This document shows positions 22,510-31,590 of a stretch of DNA of 62,116 nucleotides, piece after piece. The notes below the pieces were generated by a model. It had not been told where the DNA came from. It was given only the letters and a program-made list of their open reading frames with translations, and did not search any database. The DNA is from an uncultured Collinsella sp. (GTDB lineage Bacteria > Actinomycetota > Coriobacteriia > Coriobacteriales > Coriobacteriaceae): contig CABUDI010000010.1 of NCBI GenBank assembly GCA_902490305.1, positions 1 to 62,116 of the forward strand. The letters are read 5' to 3'. The translations under genes and the position numbers were made by a program. Numbering within the stretch: position 1 is the first letter of the stretch; every line of letters begins with the position of its first letter.

Positions 22510-24237
22510 CTACATACGCCCCAATTCGCCCACGATATGGCCCACGCGGTCCTCGGGTTCCTTGACCTCTACGCCGTTGTAGCGGAAGAACCGCGCCGGA
22601 TCGTGCATCAGGTCCTCGAGCGGCACCAGCACAAAGTCGCGCTCGCCGATCAGCGGATGCGGCAGGCGCAGCTTTTTGCCGCCGTGAACCTCGCCATCCA
22701 TCCACAGCAGGTCCAGATCGATGGTGCGCGGGCCATTGGCCTTGGCCTTTTTGGAACGGTCGCGGCCCAGCTCGGCCTCGATCTTCATGAGCTCGTCGAG
22801 CAGCACCAGCGGTGCCAGCTCGGTCTTAATCTCGATGACGGCGTTGGCAAAGGCGTCCTGGCGCGTCTCGTAGGCCGGTTCGCTCTCATAGATGCGCGAG
22901 CAGTTGGACACGCAGGTGAGCGGAACCTCGGCAATCATGTCGCGCGCGGCGCGGATGTTGTCGCAACGATGCCCCAGGTTGGAGCCCACGGCCACAAACG
23001 CGCGACGCGGCTGCGGCTTGGCAACAGCCCAGTAACCGTTCAGGAACTGCGCAAAGCCCGCGACGTCGTGCACGCGCACAATGTTGGCGCCGGCCTGGAT
23101 GGCGCCCAGGCACACGCCAAACGTGGCGGCATCGCGCTCGGCGGCCTCGGTCACGCCCGAGACAGCGCCCACAAAGCGCTTGCGCGACACGGCGCACATG
23201 AGCGGATAGCCCAGCGACGCCATTTTGGCGGTCTCGCGCTGGATGACGATGTCCTCGTTGGCCGTCTTGCCAAAGCCCGGGCCCGGATCGATGCAGATGC
23301 GGTCGCGCGACACGCCGGCGTGGATGAGCGCGCGGGCCTGATCGGACAGAAAGCCCATGACGCGGCGCATGATGGGCGCCGAATCTGGCAGGGTAAAGCG
23401 GCGGAGCTGAGAGGTGGGCACGTAGGCCTCCTCGCGGCGGGCGCTGCGGCGCATCATGGCTGCCAGGTGATCGCTGGGCTCCGGCGCGGACTCAGGGCTC
23501 GCGGCGGCCTCGGCGACAGGGGCGGCCTCTTCGGCGGCCGGTGCCTCCTGCTTCTGCTCGTCCGTAGGCTCGGGCGCGGGTTCCGGATCGCCAAACGGCA
23601 GCGAGGGCTGCACCACGCCACCCGGCAGCTTGGCCTCCGTCTTGGGCTCGCCCAGCAGCTTGCCACGGCGACGGCGGGCAGGCTTCTCGGCCTCGCGCGC
23701 AGCCTCGGCGGCCGCCTCGCGCGCCTTCTCGGCAACAAACGCCGCGGCCGAGGTATCGAGCTGCACCGTCGCGTGCGTACGAGCAGTCGCGGCGACCTCG
23801 CCGGCGTGCATCACGATAACGCCGCAGGTACTCGTCGCGACAAACTCGACCATCTTGGGATCCGTGAAGCCCGTCACGTCGTTGACGATCGAGGCGCCGC
23901 AGCGCACGGCCGCCTTGGCAACCGCCACATGGCGCGTGTCGATCGAGACGATGGCGCCCTCTTTGGCGAGCGCGCGCACGACGGGCAGCACGCGACGCGC
24001 TTCCTCGTCGGGGTTGACCGGGGTAAAGCCGGGGCGCGTGGACTCGCCGCCCACGTCGATGATGTCGGCGCCGGCATCGAGCATCGCCAGGCCGTACTCG
24101 ATAGCGGCATCCTGGTCAAAGTGCTCACCGCCGTCGCTAAACGAATCGGGCGTCACGTTGAGGACGCCCATGATGCGCGGACGGTCAAAGCTGAGCTCGT
24201 ACTTTCCGCACCGCCATGTCTTGCTGTCGTTCGCCAT
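22510..24237 (-). CDS. folP-folK: Bifunctional dihydropteroate synthase / HPPK (FolP-FolK fusion)
   Basis: 575 residues joining two folate enzymes. The DHPS part starts with IMGVLNVTPDSFSDGG and includes DAGADIIDVGGESTRPG, SIDTR, NDVTG, then DPGPGFGKT and a Ser-Arg-Lys-Arg motif. It is interrupted by about 120 extra residues rich in Ala/Glu/Pro, roughly 150-280, placed after the strand VIVMHAG. HPPK begins near residue 415 (FVAVGSNLGHRCDNIRAA) and has the Mg and pterin motif GPRTIDLDLLW. AGGAGG is 6 bp before the ATG at 24237; upstream codons in the frame are ignored for that reason. It converts hydroxymethyl-dihydropterin plus p-aminobenzoate to dihydropteroate. It lies between sir2 and the ligase-like gene. 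Confidence 0.92.
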   Translation of the reverse strand: MANDSKTWRCGKYELSFDRPRIMGVLNVTPDSFSDGGEHFDQDAAIEYGLAMLDAGADIIDVGGESTRPGFTPVNPDEEARRVLPVVRALAKEGAIVSIDTRHVAVAKAAVRCGASIVNDVTGFTDPKMVEFVATSTCGVIVMHAGEVAATARTHATVQLDTSAAAFVAEKAREAAAEAAREAEKPARRRRGKLLGEPKTEAKLPGGVVQPSLPFGDPEPAPEPTDEQKQEAPAAEEAAPVAEAAASPESAPEPSDHLAAMMRRSARREEAYVPTSQLRRFTLPDSAPIMRRVMGFLSDQARALIHAGVSRDRICIDPGPGFGKTANEDIVIQRETAKMASLGYPLMCAVSRKRFVGAVSGVTEAAERDAATFGVCLGAIQAGANIVRVHDVAGFAQFLNGYWAVAKPQPRRAFVAVGSNLGHRCDNIRAARDMIAEVPLTCVSNCSRIYESEPAYETRQDAFANAVIEIKTELAPLVLLDELMKIEAELGRDRSKKAKANGPRTIDLDLLWMDGEVHGGKKLRLPHPLIGERDFVLVPLEDLMHDPARFFRYNGVEVKEPEDRVGHIVGELGRM

Positions 24238-24331
24238 GAACATCCTCCTAAAATGCCCACGCCGCCGCGCTCGAGCGCTGGCGGCGGGGTCGCTTTGCAA
24301 TCAGTCTTTCTATTGTATCCGCGCGCGCGGG

Positions 24332-25084
24332 CTAGAACGCAAACGCGGCCGCGATGTCGCAAGAAATCAGCAGGTCGGCATTTGCATCCTGATCGGTGGG
24401 CGCCAAATTGCAAATGGCCAGCGTATCGCCAGTAAAGTAACGCGTGAGGCCCGCCGCCGGATACACCACGAGCGAGGTCCCGCCCACGATGAGGGCGTCG
24501 GCTGCGGCGATGGCAGCAACGGCGCCGGTCAGTACGTGCTCGTCGAGCGGCTCCTCGTAGAGCACCACATCGGGCTTGATGCGACCGCCGCACGCGGGAC
24601 ACACGGGCACGCCCGCGGCATCCTCGTGCTCGCGCGCGCAAATCCATTCGGCGCCGTAGACCGCGCCGCACGTCTGGCAGATATTGCGGTGGACCGAGCC
24701 ATGCAGCTCAAACACGCGCCGCGAACCAGCCGCCTGATGCAGGCCGTCGATATTTTGCGTCACCACGGCGTCGAGCTTGCCGGCGCGCTCCAGCTCGGCC
24801 AGCTTAGCGTGGCAGCGGTTGGGCTTGGCGTTAAGGGAGATCATCTTGGTCCGGTAGAAGTCAAAAAACTCCGCCGGATGCGCCTCATAGAAGCTGTGCG
24901 AGAGCATAGTCTCGGGCGGATAGGAAAACCGCTGGTGATGCAGACCGTCCACGCTGCGGAAATCGGGAATGCCGCTTGCCGTGGAAACGCCCGCGCCGCC
25001 AAAGAAGACCACGTGGCCATGGGTTTCGAACAGTTCCGCCAGCGCGGCGGAGGCCTGTTTGGGGTCCGATATTGCCTGCGTCAT
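24332..25084 (-). CDS. Sirtuin NAD-dependent protein deacylase
   Basis: 250 residues, Sir2 family class. The NAD motif is GAGVSTASGIPDFRS (about 31-45), TQNIDGLH follows, the catalytic His lies in FELHGSVHR, and a zinc module C-x2-C...C-x2-C (CQTC, CPAC) is complete. GGTSLVVYPA completes the NAD pocket. GGAGGACATAT precedes the ATG at 25084, which fixes the start over longer alternatives. It removes acyl groups from lysines using NAD+. It is the first gene of a minus-strand group with folP-folK (94 bp gap) and is divergent from xth. Confidence 0.93.
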   Translation of the reverse strand: MTQAISDPKQASAALAELFETHGHVVFFGGAGVSTASGIPDFRSVDGLHHQRFSYPPETMLSHSFYEAHPAEFFDFYRTKMISLNAKPNRCHAKLAELERAGKLDAVVTQNIDGLHQAAGSRRVFELHGSVHRNICQTCGAVYGAEWICAREHEDAAGVPVCPACGGRIKPDVVLYEEPLDEHVLTGAVAAIAAADALIVGGTSLVVYPAAGLTRYFTGDTLAICNLAPTDQDANADLLISCDIAAAFAF

Positions 25085-25197
25085 ATATGTCCTCCGTCCG
25101 TGTCTTAGGGACGGCGGCGTTTGCACCATCACTCGCGGACTCCGCCCCGCCCCTGTTGCGCTAATCTTAAGCCTGCCAACCCCGTCGAAAGGACACC

Positions 25198-26016
25198 ATG
25201 CCCCAGACTTACACTTTCGCCTCGTGGAACGTCAACGGCCTGCGCGCCGTGCTCAAAAAGGACCCGAGCTTTATTCAGATCGCGCAAGAACTCGACGTCG
25301 ATATCCTGGCGCTGCAGGAGACCAAGCTGCAAGAAGGCCAGGTCGATATCGACCTGGCCGGCTATCACCAAACCTGGAGCTACGCCGAGCGCAAGGGCTA
25401 CTCGGGCACCGCGGTTTTTAGCCGCCAGGAACCGCTGCGCGTACTGCGCGCCGATGCACTGCTGCCCTACGCCGGCGAGGGTGAGGCTGCCGAGCTCGTC
25501 GCCCAAGCCGCAACCGAGGGCCGCGTCTGCGCGCTCGAGTTCGACAAGTTTTGGTTTGTGGACGTCTACACGCCCAACGCCCAAAACGAACTCGCCCGCA
25601 TCGACGTGCGCATGGCCTGGGACGATGCCTACCGCGGCTTTTTGAACGCGCTTGAGCGCGAAACCGGCAAGCCCGTCGTAACCTGCGGCGACTTTAACGT
25701 GGCGCACGAGGAAATCGACCTTAAGAACCCCAAGTCCAACCGCGGCAACGCCGGCTTTTCGGACGAGGAGCGCGGCAAGTTTACCGAGCTGCTCGACGCC
25801 GGTTTTACCGACACCTGGCGCGCGGCAAACCCCGACGTCGAGGGCGTCTACAGCTGGTGGAGCTACCGCTTTAATGCCCGCAAGAACAACGCAGGCTGGC
25901 GCATCGACTACTTCCTGGTAAGCGACGCAATCGCCGGCAACGTACGCGGCACCGGCATCCGCGGCGACATCTTCGGCAGCGACCACTGCCCCGTCACCCT
26001 CGCCCTGGAGCTCTAA
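25198..26016 (+). CDS. xth: Exodeoxyribonuclease III
   Basis: 272-residue AP endonuclease/3'-5' exonuclease of the EEP superfamily. Motifs in order: SWNVNGLRA, LALQETKLQ with the metal-binding Glu, YSGTAVFSR, DVYTPNA, GDFNVAHEEIDL, WRIDYFLVS and the terminal GSDHCPVTLAL with the catalytic Asp-His. The length and motif order match ExoA/Xth. GAAAGGAC precedes the ATG. It acts in base excision repair. It is divergent from sir2; repeat island 3 starts a few bases after its stop codon. Confidence 0.95.
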   Translation: MPQTYTFASWNVNGLRAVLKKDPSFIQIAQELDVDILALQETKLQEGQVDIDLAGYHQTWSYAERKGYSGTAVFSRQEPLRVLRADALLPYAGEGEAAELVAQAATEGRVCALEFDKFWFVDVYTPNAQNELARIDVRMAWDDAYRGFLNALERETGKPVVTCGDFNVAHEEIDLKNPKSNRGNAGFSDEERGKFTELLDAGFTDTWRAANPDVEGVYSWWSYRFNARKNNAGWRIDYFLVSDAIAGNVRGTGIRGDIFGSDHCPVTLALEL

Positions 26017-26089
26017 CCCCCATGATCCCCCGGGGACGGAGGAAAAGGGGTCATTTTCACCTCGCGAGGGCATCCACGTGGTCCACTTG

Positions 26090-26247
26090 CCACGAAACTG
26101 GCCCATCTACTACGTTTAAGCCACCACCCTCAACCACAGCGAACAACGCAAAAAGAAAACCGCAGGTAGAAAGCCTGCGGTTTTTCATAAAACGCGGTCA
26201 TGGTCGGGGGTATCAAGCTAAACGTAGTAGATGGGCTGGTTTCGTGG
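26090..26247 (-). repeat. 158-bp palindromic repeat A, copy 3 (inverted)
   Basis: The arms CCACGAAACTGG...CTGGTTTCGTGG with CATCTACTACGTTT match copies 1 and 2. The asymmetric interior (CCGCAGGTAGAAAGCCTGCGG) reads in the opposite direction, so this copy is inverted. Length is again 158 bp. Confidence 0.9.
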
Positions 26248-26337
26248 CGGGCATCCCCAGCGACCGCTTAGGGACGGGGAAACGGATCCTTTCGGCCCTC
26301 TGAGATCAGTGGCGACAGCAATATATGCCGGCCATAT

Positions 26338-26491
26338 CAAAACTATGCCGGTTTACGGGGCAGAATCGCGAACCCCCAACCATACGCAATTCCGAAATAA
26401 TAAAGCCGCAGGCAAACGGCTTGCCCTATTACGGAAAATGCCGGTATGGTCGGTCCGTGTCAATCCAGCCCCGTAAACCGGCATAGTTTTG
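26338..26491. repeat. 154-bp palindromic repeat B, copy 2
   Basis: The arms CAAAACTATGCCGGTTTACG and their exact complement match copy 1. In this copy the pairing extends outward to GCCATAT/ATATGGC (26331-26498). The interior has diverged from copy 1. Confidence 0.88.
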
Positions 26492-26537
26492 ATATGGCAC
26501 CAAGGCAGCATTGATTCCCGCCCCGGTGCAACCGCCA

Positions 26538-27251
26538 CTACAGCCCGTACTTCACGACGACGCGGTTGATGCGGCGACACCAGGGCTTGTACAGAGCGGC
26601 CAAAAACACGCAGGTCGCGAGGCCATGCGTGATATCGAACGGCACCGCCGTGGCAAGACGCGCCACGGCGCCCGCCCACGTGAGCGGCTGCACAAAACCG
26701 ATGATGTCATACGCGTTGATCACGACGCCATACAGCAGGCCCGACGCAAAGCCGTAGGTCAACAGCGCCGGCATTCGCACAGTTCCATCGGCGCGGTCAA
26801 ACGCGCCCACATGCGCCAGCACGCCGCCAACATAGCCAACCAGACCCCAGGCATACATCTGCCATGGCGTCCACATGCCCTGCCCAAAAAAGAAATTACT
26901 GGTCAGCGCTGCCAACGCGCCCACCATAAAACCATTGCGACGGCCAAGTGTCGCACCCGCGATAATGGCGATAGCGCTCACGGGCTTAAAGTCGGGAATG
27001 GGGCCAAACAGGATGCGCCCCGCCGCGGCCAGCGCCGCCAGCACCAGCGTGGGCATGATTTGGCGCAGGCCTGGACGTGATGTCTCATAGCCCGCAAAGA
27101 ACAGTGCGAGCACGAGTGCCACAACAACCAGCATGGCAAGCGCCGCCTGCTCAATGCCCGCCAGTAACGCCGCAGTCATCACTGCCGGCACCACCAACAA
27201 CAGCGGAATCTCCATTTTTGTGAGTAGGCACGAGGCGCGACGATCTGTCAT
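26538..27251 (-). CDS. ECF transporter S (substrate-binding membrane) component
   Basis: 237-residue membrane protein with about six hydrophobic spans. The block GATLGRRNGFMVGALAAL followed by NFFFGQGMWTPWQMYAWGLVGYVGG is characteristic of ECF S components; it captures a vitamin-like substrate and joins the ATPase/EcfT module. The substrate cannot be assigned from sequence. The ATG at 27251 lies 4 bp beyond the ATPase stop; an earlier TTG would overlap the ATPase gene and lacks a ribosome site. It is the last gene of the T-AA'-S operon. Confidence 0.82.
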   Translation of the reverse strand: MTDRRASCLLTKMEIPLLLVVPAVMTAALLAGIEQAALAMLVVVALVLALFFAGYETSRPGLRQIMPTLVLAALAAAGRILFGPIPDFKPVSAIAIIAGATLGRRNGFMVGALAALTSNFFFGQGMWTPWQMYAWGLVGYVGGVLAHVGAFDRADGTVRMPALLTYGFASGLLYGVVINAYDIIGFVQPLTWAGAVARLATAVPFDITHGLATCVFLAALYKPWCRRINRVVVKYGL

Positions 27252-27255
27252 CCCA

Positions 27256-28899
27256 TCACGCCCTGTAGAACACGTTGTCGGCAAAGAAATCTGCAGGAGG
27301 CTCCATGCAGGCGATCTCGCCGTCGAACATCATGGCGACGTCGTCGGACACCTGCTCGGCAAAGTCCAAGTCGTGCGTGGCCATGATGACGGTGCCGCCG
27401 GCCTGCGCATGCTCGCGCAGGGCTCGGGCGATAATGCAGCGACTTGCCAGATCAAGGCCCTTGGTGGGCTCATCAAGCAGCAGCAGCTCCGGACCAATCA
27501 ACAGCAGCTTTGCCAACGCAAGCAGCTGGCGCTGACCACCCGAAAGATCGTACGGGTGACGCGCCTCCAAGCCGTCCAGTCCCAGTTGCGCCGCACGCTC
27601 CCGCGCCAAGTTCTCGTCATATCCGCAGGTCGAAGCCCATTCCATCAGCTCGTCGCGCACCGTTTCGGCGACCAGCAATGCCTTGGGATTCTGTGGCAGC
27701 AGTGCCGCCGAGGCCGTCCCACGCACCATGCGGCCACGCTGCAGCTTAGCCGTCTTGGCCAGCACCGAGAGCATCGTCGACTTGCCACAGCCGTTTCCGC
27801 CCACGACCGCATGCACCGCGCCGGCTGAAAACGTCACATCGAGCCCGCGCAGCACCCAACCGCTCGCGCGATCGTAGCGAAACCAGCCTTCCGACAGGGT
27901 GGTAGCCGACCCGCCGTGCATTTTTTGGAGTATTCTGCTTCCATCCGTGCGCGGAAAGGCTTCCGAGCCGTTCTCGAGCGACGTTTGCGCCACAAATTCG
28001 GACGATTTGTCCAATTCCGAACTTTTTTTCGCGCTCGATACGTCCCTGGGCGGCTCCAGAGAGCCCAAATTGTCCTCGCGCCTGCTGAATACTCCGTTTT
28101 TTGCACATCGGATGGCACCCCACCCCAACATGTCATCGGAAAACAGCGATTCTCGGCGTCCCAAAGAAGCCATATCCGCCACCTCGCGCACGCGACCGCT
28201 CTCAATCCGGTACGCACACGTCGCATACTCGAGCATCGGCCGCGGTTGATGCGTGGCTACAACAACCGTGCAGCCCAGCTCACGGTTCACGCGAAACAGC
28301 GCGTGCAGAAAATTCTTCTCGGCAACGGGATCAAGCTGAGACGTGGGCTCGTCGAGTAGCAGCACACGCGGACGCAGCGCCAGGACGGCGGCAAGCGACA
28401 GCAGCTGCTTGCGGCCGCCCGAAAGCGTATCGGTATCGCGATGAAGCCAGTCTTCCAGCCCAAAGAAATAGCTGGTCTCAGCTACGCGACGGCGCATCTC
28501 ATCACGTGCTAGCCCCAAGTTTTCCAGGCCAAACGCCATCTCGTGCCACACGGTTTCGCACACGATCTGGTTCTCGGGATCCTGGAACACATAGCCCACG
28601 CGCTCCGCCGATGCCCGCACATCCATGTCGGCGACGGGCTCGCCCAGCACGCGCAGCTCGCCGGAGCGCGTACCCGCAGGCGCGATCTCGGGCTTGAGCA
28701 GCGACAGCAGCGTCGACTTGCCCGAACCGGTACCGCCAACAAGCAGTGCAAACGCACCTTGGGAAACAGACCAGTCGAGCCCCTCGAGCACCGCAGCATC
28801 AGCATCGGGGTAGGCAAAGCTCAGGCTCCGCACCTCAATCGCCGGCATATCCGGGCCGCACGCCGCGCCCGACACCGGGCCCCTATCCAACCGAGCCAT
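27256..28899 (-). CDS. ECF transporter ATPase, two nucleotide-binding domains fused (EcfA-EcfA')
   Basis: 547 residues with two ABC ATPase domains. NBD1 (about 20-255) has GGTGSGKST, QDPENQ, LSGGRKQ and LLLDEPTS; NBD2 (about 335-540) has GGNGCGKST, QNPKAL, LSGGQRQ and LLLDEPTK. Both therefore look catalytically complete. ECF modules often have separate EcfA and EcfA' genes; here they are one chain. The joining segment, about residues 265-328, is hydrophilic and is encoded by a 191-bp DNA palindrome-like element. The start overlaps the EcfT stop as TGATG. It energises vitamin uptake through EcfT and the S component. Confidence 0.9.
   Translation of the reverse strand: MARLDRGPVSGAACGPDMPAIEVRSLSFAYPDADAAVLEGLDWSVSQGAFALLVGGTGSGKSTLLSLLKPEIAPAGTRSGELRVLGEPVADMDVRASAERVGYVFQDPENQIVCETVWHEMAFGLENLGLARDEMRRRVAETSYFFGLEDWLHRDTDTLSGGRKQLLSLAAVLALRPRVLLLDEPTSQLDPVAEKNFLHALFRVNRELGCTVVVATHQPRPMLEYATCAYRIESGRVREVADMASLGRRESLFSDDMLGWGAIRCAKNGVFSRREDNLGSLEPPRDVSSAKKSSELDKSSEFVAQTSLENGSEAFPRTDGSRILQKMHGGSATTLSEGWFRYDRASGWVLRGLDVTFSAGAVHAVVGGNGCGKSTMLSVLAKTAKLQRGRMVRGTASAALLPQNPKALLVAETVRDELMEWASTCGYDENLARERAAQLGLDGLEARHPYDLSGGQRQLLALAKLLLIGPELLLLDEPTKGLDLASRCIIARALREHAQAGGTVIMATHDLDFAEQVSDDVAMMFDGEIACMEPPADFFADNVFYRA
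27916..28106. repeat. Palindrome-bounded element inside the ecfA-ecfA' coding region
   Basis: 23-bp arms, GTGCATTTTTTGGAGTATTC at 27916 and its near-complement ending TTTTTTGCAC at 28106, flank 145 bp that is itself partly self-complementary. The element encodes the whole linker between the two ATPase domains. It looks like an intergenic-type repeat that inserted in frame. Confidence 0.65.
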
Positions 28900-29786
28900 C
28901 AGCCAAACCTCTTCTCATCAATCGCGTGCAACGCGCAAGGCAGCACCATCCAGGCAGCGTACACAACATAGCCCGGCCACGGCGCCGGCACCAAGAGCTG
29001 AGGATAAAACGAATACTGCGTCGTCGCGGTCCACGCCACTGTCACCGTGACCACGCCAAACAGTGCAAGCCCAACCAGCGCGGCAACATCGCCGCGCCCC
29101 AGCCGATACCGCGCATACGTCGTACGACGCGTCGCGGCACCCCACCCGCGCGAGCGCATCGAGTCCGCGCGCTCCAGCGAATCTTCCATGCCCCAGCCCA
29201 TCAACACACTCGATGCCCGCAAACGCGAACGCACGGGGTCGGCCGGCGCGCGGCCCGGTGCATCGATCGCATCCTGCACCGCCAGCACCGTACGACCGCG
29301 GCGCAAAAACTGCGGGATAAGCCTCATGCACATCGAGATCATGAGCGCGATCACCGGCGCGGCATTACCCAGCAGCGCGAGCACCTTGTCGTATTCGAGC
29401 ATCGACGCCGCGGCCTCAAACCACAGCACGCTCGCCACAAACAGCCCGCCCATGCACAGGCCGTAAACCATGCTCTCTAGATACACCGCACGCATGCCAA
29501 TACGAAACAGCTCCGTCGAACCCGAAGCGCTAAACAGTGGATTGACCAGCGCGATAATCAAAATCACCGGCAGCTGCCAGCGGAGTGCGCCCAGCGTGCG
29601 GGCAGCCCCACGCGGCGCAAATCCATACGCCAGCCCGCCCGCAAGTGACAGCGCAATCAGCACCGGCTGCATCGAGAACATGGTGAGCCCCAGCGTCAGC
29701 ACTATATAGAGTGCCGGCACAGCCGGATGCGACATCGAGAATGCCGCGACGGGCTCGCCGCCAAACCCCTCTCGTATGTTGTCCAC
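28899..29786 (-). CDS. ecfT: ECF transporter transmembrane component EcfT
   Basis: About 295-residue integral membrane protein with several hydrophobic spans and the cytoplasmic coupling signatures of EcfT: a segment ending ADSMRSRGWG (the second Ala-Arg-Gly-like motif), preceded by RASSVLMGWGMEDSLERA. It couples the ATPases to the S component. The frame is open far upstream, but the first 57 residues look non-coding. I prefer the GTG at 29786 with GGGGG/GAGGGGA before it, giving the usual family length; the ATG at MSHPAVPAL (17 codons later) is an alternative. It is divergent from glmU. Confidence 0.82.
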   Translation of the reverse strand: MDNIREGFGGEPVAAFSMSHPAVPALYIVLTLGLTMFSMQPVLIALSLAGGLAYGFAPRGAARTLGALRWQLPVILIIALVNPLFSASGSTELFRIGMRAVYLESMVYGLCMGGLFVASVLWFEAAASMLEYDKVLALLGNAAPVIALMISMCMRLIPQFLRRGRTVLAVQDAIDAPGRAPADPVRSRLRASSVLMGWGMEDSLERADSMRSRGWGAATRRTTYARYRLGRGDVAALVGLALFGVVTVTVAWTATTQYSFYPQLLVPAPWPGYVVYAAWMVLPCALHAIDEKRFG

Positions 29787-29985
29787 GGGTACCCCCGTCC
29801 CCTCGCTCAAACGACAGCTCCGCAGCACCGCCAACGCCGCACGCAAGCAGCGCAAACGCCACGCCGGCGGCGCAAGCCTCAACCGCCGCAAACCAATCGT
29901 TACGCGCTCGTCATATGCCTGCGGTATCATATTGCGCCGTGTATCGTTTCCAAACACACGTCTCTATAACGTAACAGGAGATCAC

Positions 29986-31398
29986 ATGGACGCAACCGCA
30001 ATTATCCTCGCTGCCGGCGAGGGCACCCGCATGAAGTCGAACCACTGCAAGGTTTCGCACAAGATCCTGGGTAAGCCCATGGTCCAGTGGATCGTCGACG
30101 CTACCATCAAGGCCGCCTGCAGCCGCGTCGTGGTTGTCATCGGCAGCCACGCCGACGAGATGCGCGCCCTCATCGACGGCGCCTACGCCAGCAGCGCCAC
30201 CAAGGTCGAGTGCGTCGAGCAGACCGAGCGTCTGGGCACCGGTCACGCCGTGAAGGTCGCGCTCGAGGCCTGTGGCATCACGCAAGGCCCCGTCGTGGTG
30301 CTCAACGGCGACCTGCCGCTCATCACTGCCGACACCGTCGCCAAGTTCGCGCAGACCGTCGCCACCGGCGAGCTCGCCTGCACCGTCATGACCATGACCC
30401 CGCCCGATCCTTTTGGCTACGGCCGCATCAAGCTGGGTGCCGATGGTCAGATCGAGCGCATCATCGAGCAGAAGGACTGCACGCCCGAGCAGGCCGCCAC
30501 GCTGCTGGAGTGCAACGCCGGCTGCTACGCCTTTGACGGCGCGCAGCTCGCCGCCCACATTAACGAGATCGGCAACGACAACGCGCAATCCGAGTACTAC
30601 CTGCCCGACATGCTCGAGATCCTCAAAGGCCACGACCAGGCTGTCTCCATCTTCCACTGCGACGACTACCGCGACGGCCTGGGCGTCAACAGCCGCATCC
30701 AGCTCGCACAGCTCACCGCCATCGCGCGCGACCGCATCAACGAGCACTGGATGGCCGAGGGCGTTACCTTCATCGACCCCACGCAGGCCTGGATCGGCCC
30801 CGATGCCACCATCGGCCGCGATACCGTCGTGTGGCCGCAGACGCACCTGATCGGCCACGTCACCGTGGGCGAGGAGTGCCAGCTCGGTCCCAACAGCCGC
30901 CTCACCGACACCACCGTCGGTAGCGGCTGCACCATCGATGAGACCATCGCCATTGAGGCCGTCATCGAGAACGGTGTCGACTGCGGCCCGCGCGCCTACC
31001 TGCGCCCGGGCACCCACATGCTCGACGGCTCCAAGGCCGGCACGCACGTGGAGATCAAGAAGTCCACGATCGGCGAGGGCTCCAAGGTGCCGCACCTGTC
31101 CTACATCGGCGACACCACCATGGGCTCCGGCGTCAACGTGGGCGCGGGCTCCATCACCTGCAACTACGATGGCGTGCACAAGCACAAGACCGTCATCGGC
31201 AAGGACGCCTTCATTGGCTCCGACACCATGATGGTCGCGCCCGCCCAGATCGGCGACGGCGCACTCGTGGCCGCCGGCTCCGTCATCACCGAGCCGGTCC
31301 CGGCCGACGCACTTGGTCTGGGCCGCGCCCGTCAGGTAAATATTGAGGGCTGGGCCGCCGATTATCGCCGCCGTCTGCACGAGGGTGACGAGGTATAA
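29986..31398 (+). CDS. glmU: Bifunctional UDP-N-acetylglucosamine pyrophosphorylase / glucosamine-1-phosphate acetyltransferase
   Basis: 470 residues. The N-terminal uridyltransferase has LAAGEGTRMKS, EQTERLGTGHAV and LNGDLPLI; the C-terminal left-handed beta-helix (from about 255) has hexapeptide repeats and the acetyl-CoA segment with NVGAGSITCNYDGVHKHKT. It makes UDP-GlcNAc for peptidoglycan. AACAGGAG precedes the ATG at 29986; an in-frame upstream extension overlaps ecfT on the other strand and is not used. A terminator follows at 31414, so glmU and prs are probably separate units. Large antisense frames over this gene are shadows. Confidence 0.96.
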   Translation: MDATAIILAAGEGTRMKSNHCKVSHKILGKPMVQWIVDATIKAACSRVVVVIGSHADEMRALIDGAYASSATKVECVEQTERLGTGHAVKVALEACGITQGPVVVLNGDLPLITADTVAKFAQTVATGELACTVMTMTPPDPFGYGRIKLGADGQIERIIEQKDCTPEQAATLLECNAGCYAFDGAQLAAHINEIGNDNAQSEYYLPDMLEILKGHDQAVSIFHCDDYRDGLGVNSRIQLAQLTAIARDRINEHWMAEGVTFIDPTQAWIGPDATIGRDTVVWPQTHLIGHVTVGEECQLGPNSRLTDTTVGSGCTIDETIAIEAVIENGVDCGPRAYLRPGTHMLDGSKAGTHVEIKKSTIGEGSKVPHLSYIGDTTMGSGVNVGAGSITCNYDGVHKHKTVIGKDAFIGSDTMMVAPAQIGDGALVAAGSVITEPVPADALGLGRARQVNIEGWAADYRRRLHEGDEV

Positions 31399-31413
31399 CG
31401 TTTTACCAAGCAC

Positions 31414-31448
31414 AAAAGGAGCTGTTCCATGGGGACGGCTCCTTTTTC
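31414..31448 (+). terminator. Terminator of glmU
   Basis: AAAAGGAGC and GCTCCTTTTT (allowing one bulge) form a stem followed by T-rich sequence, 15 bp after the stop codon. Confidence 0.8.
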
Positions 31449-31590
31449 TATCGTGACCTGCGCGACCGGATGAGTGGTCGGTTCGTGTCCGTTGGCGGTA
31501 AAGACGTTATCAGGACTCGATAAACCCCGCCGCGCGGTTACAATGCAACAAGGCATCTATATGGCATTCGATGTATAAAGGAGAAGGGTA

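Larger units (their letters stand above)
26017..26537. repeat. Intergenic repeat island 3 (no gene)
   Basis: The 521-bp convergent gap contains the CTCGCGAGG/GGAGGATCA module in inverted orientation (26023-26069), palindrome A copy 3 (26090-26247) and palindrome B copy 2 (26338-26491). It separates xth from the ECF transporter genes, both of which run into it. Confidence 0.82.

Noticed and set aside
29911..31413. 500-codon minus-strand frame opposite glmU
   Set aside because: Antisense to a fully conserved glmU; composition is that of a reversed GC-rich gene.
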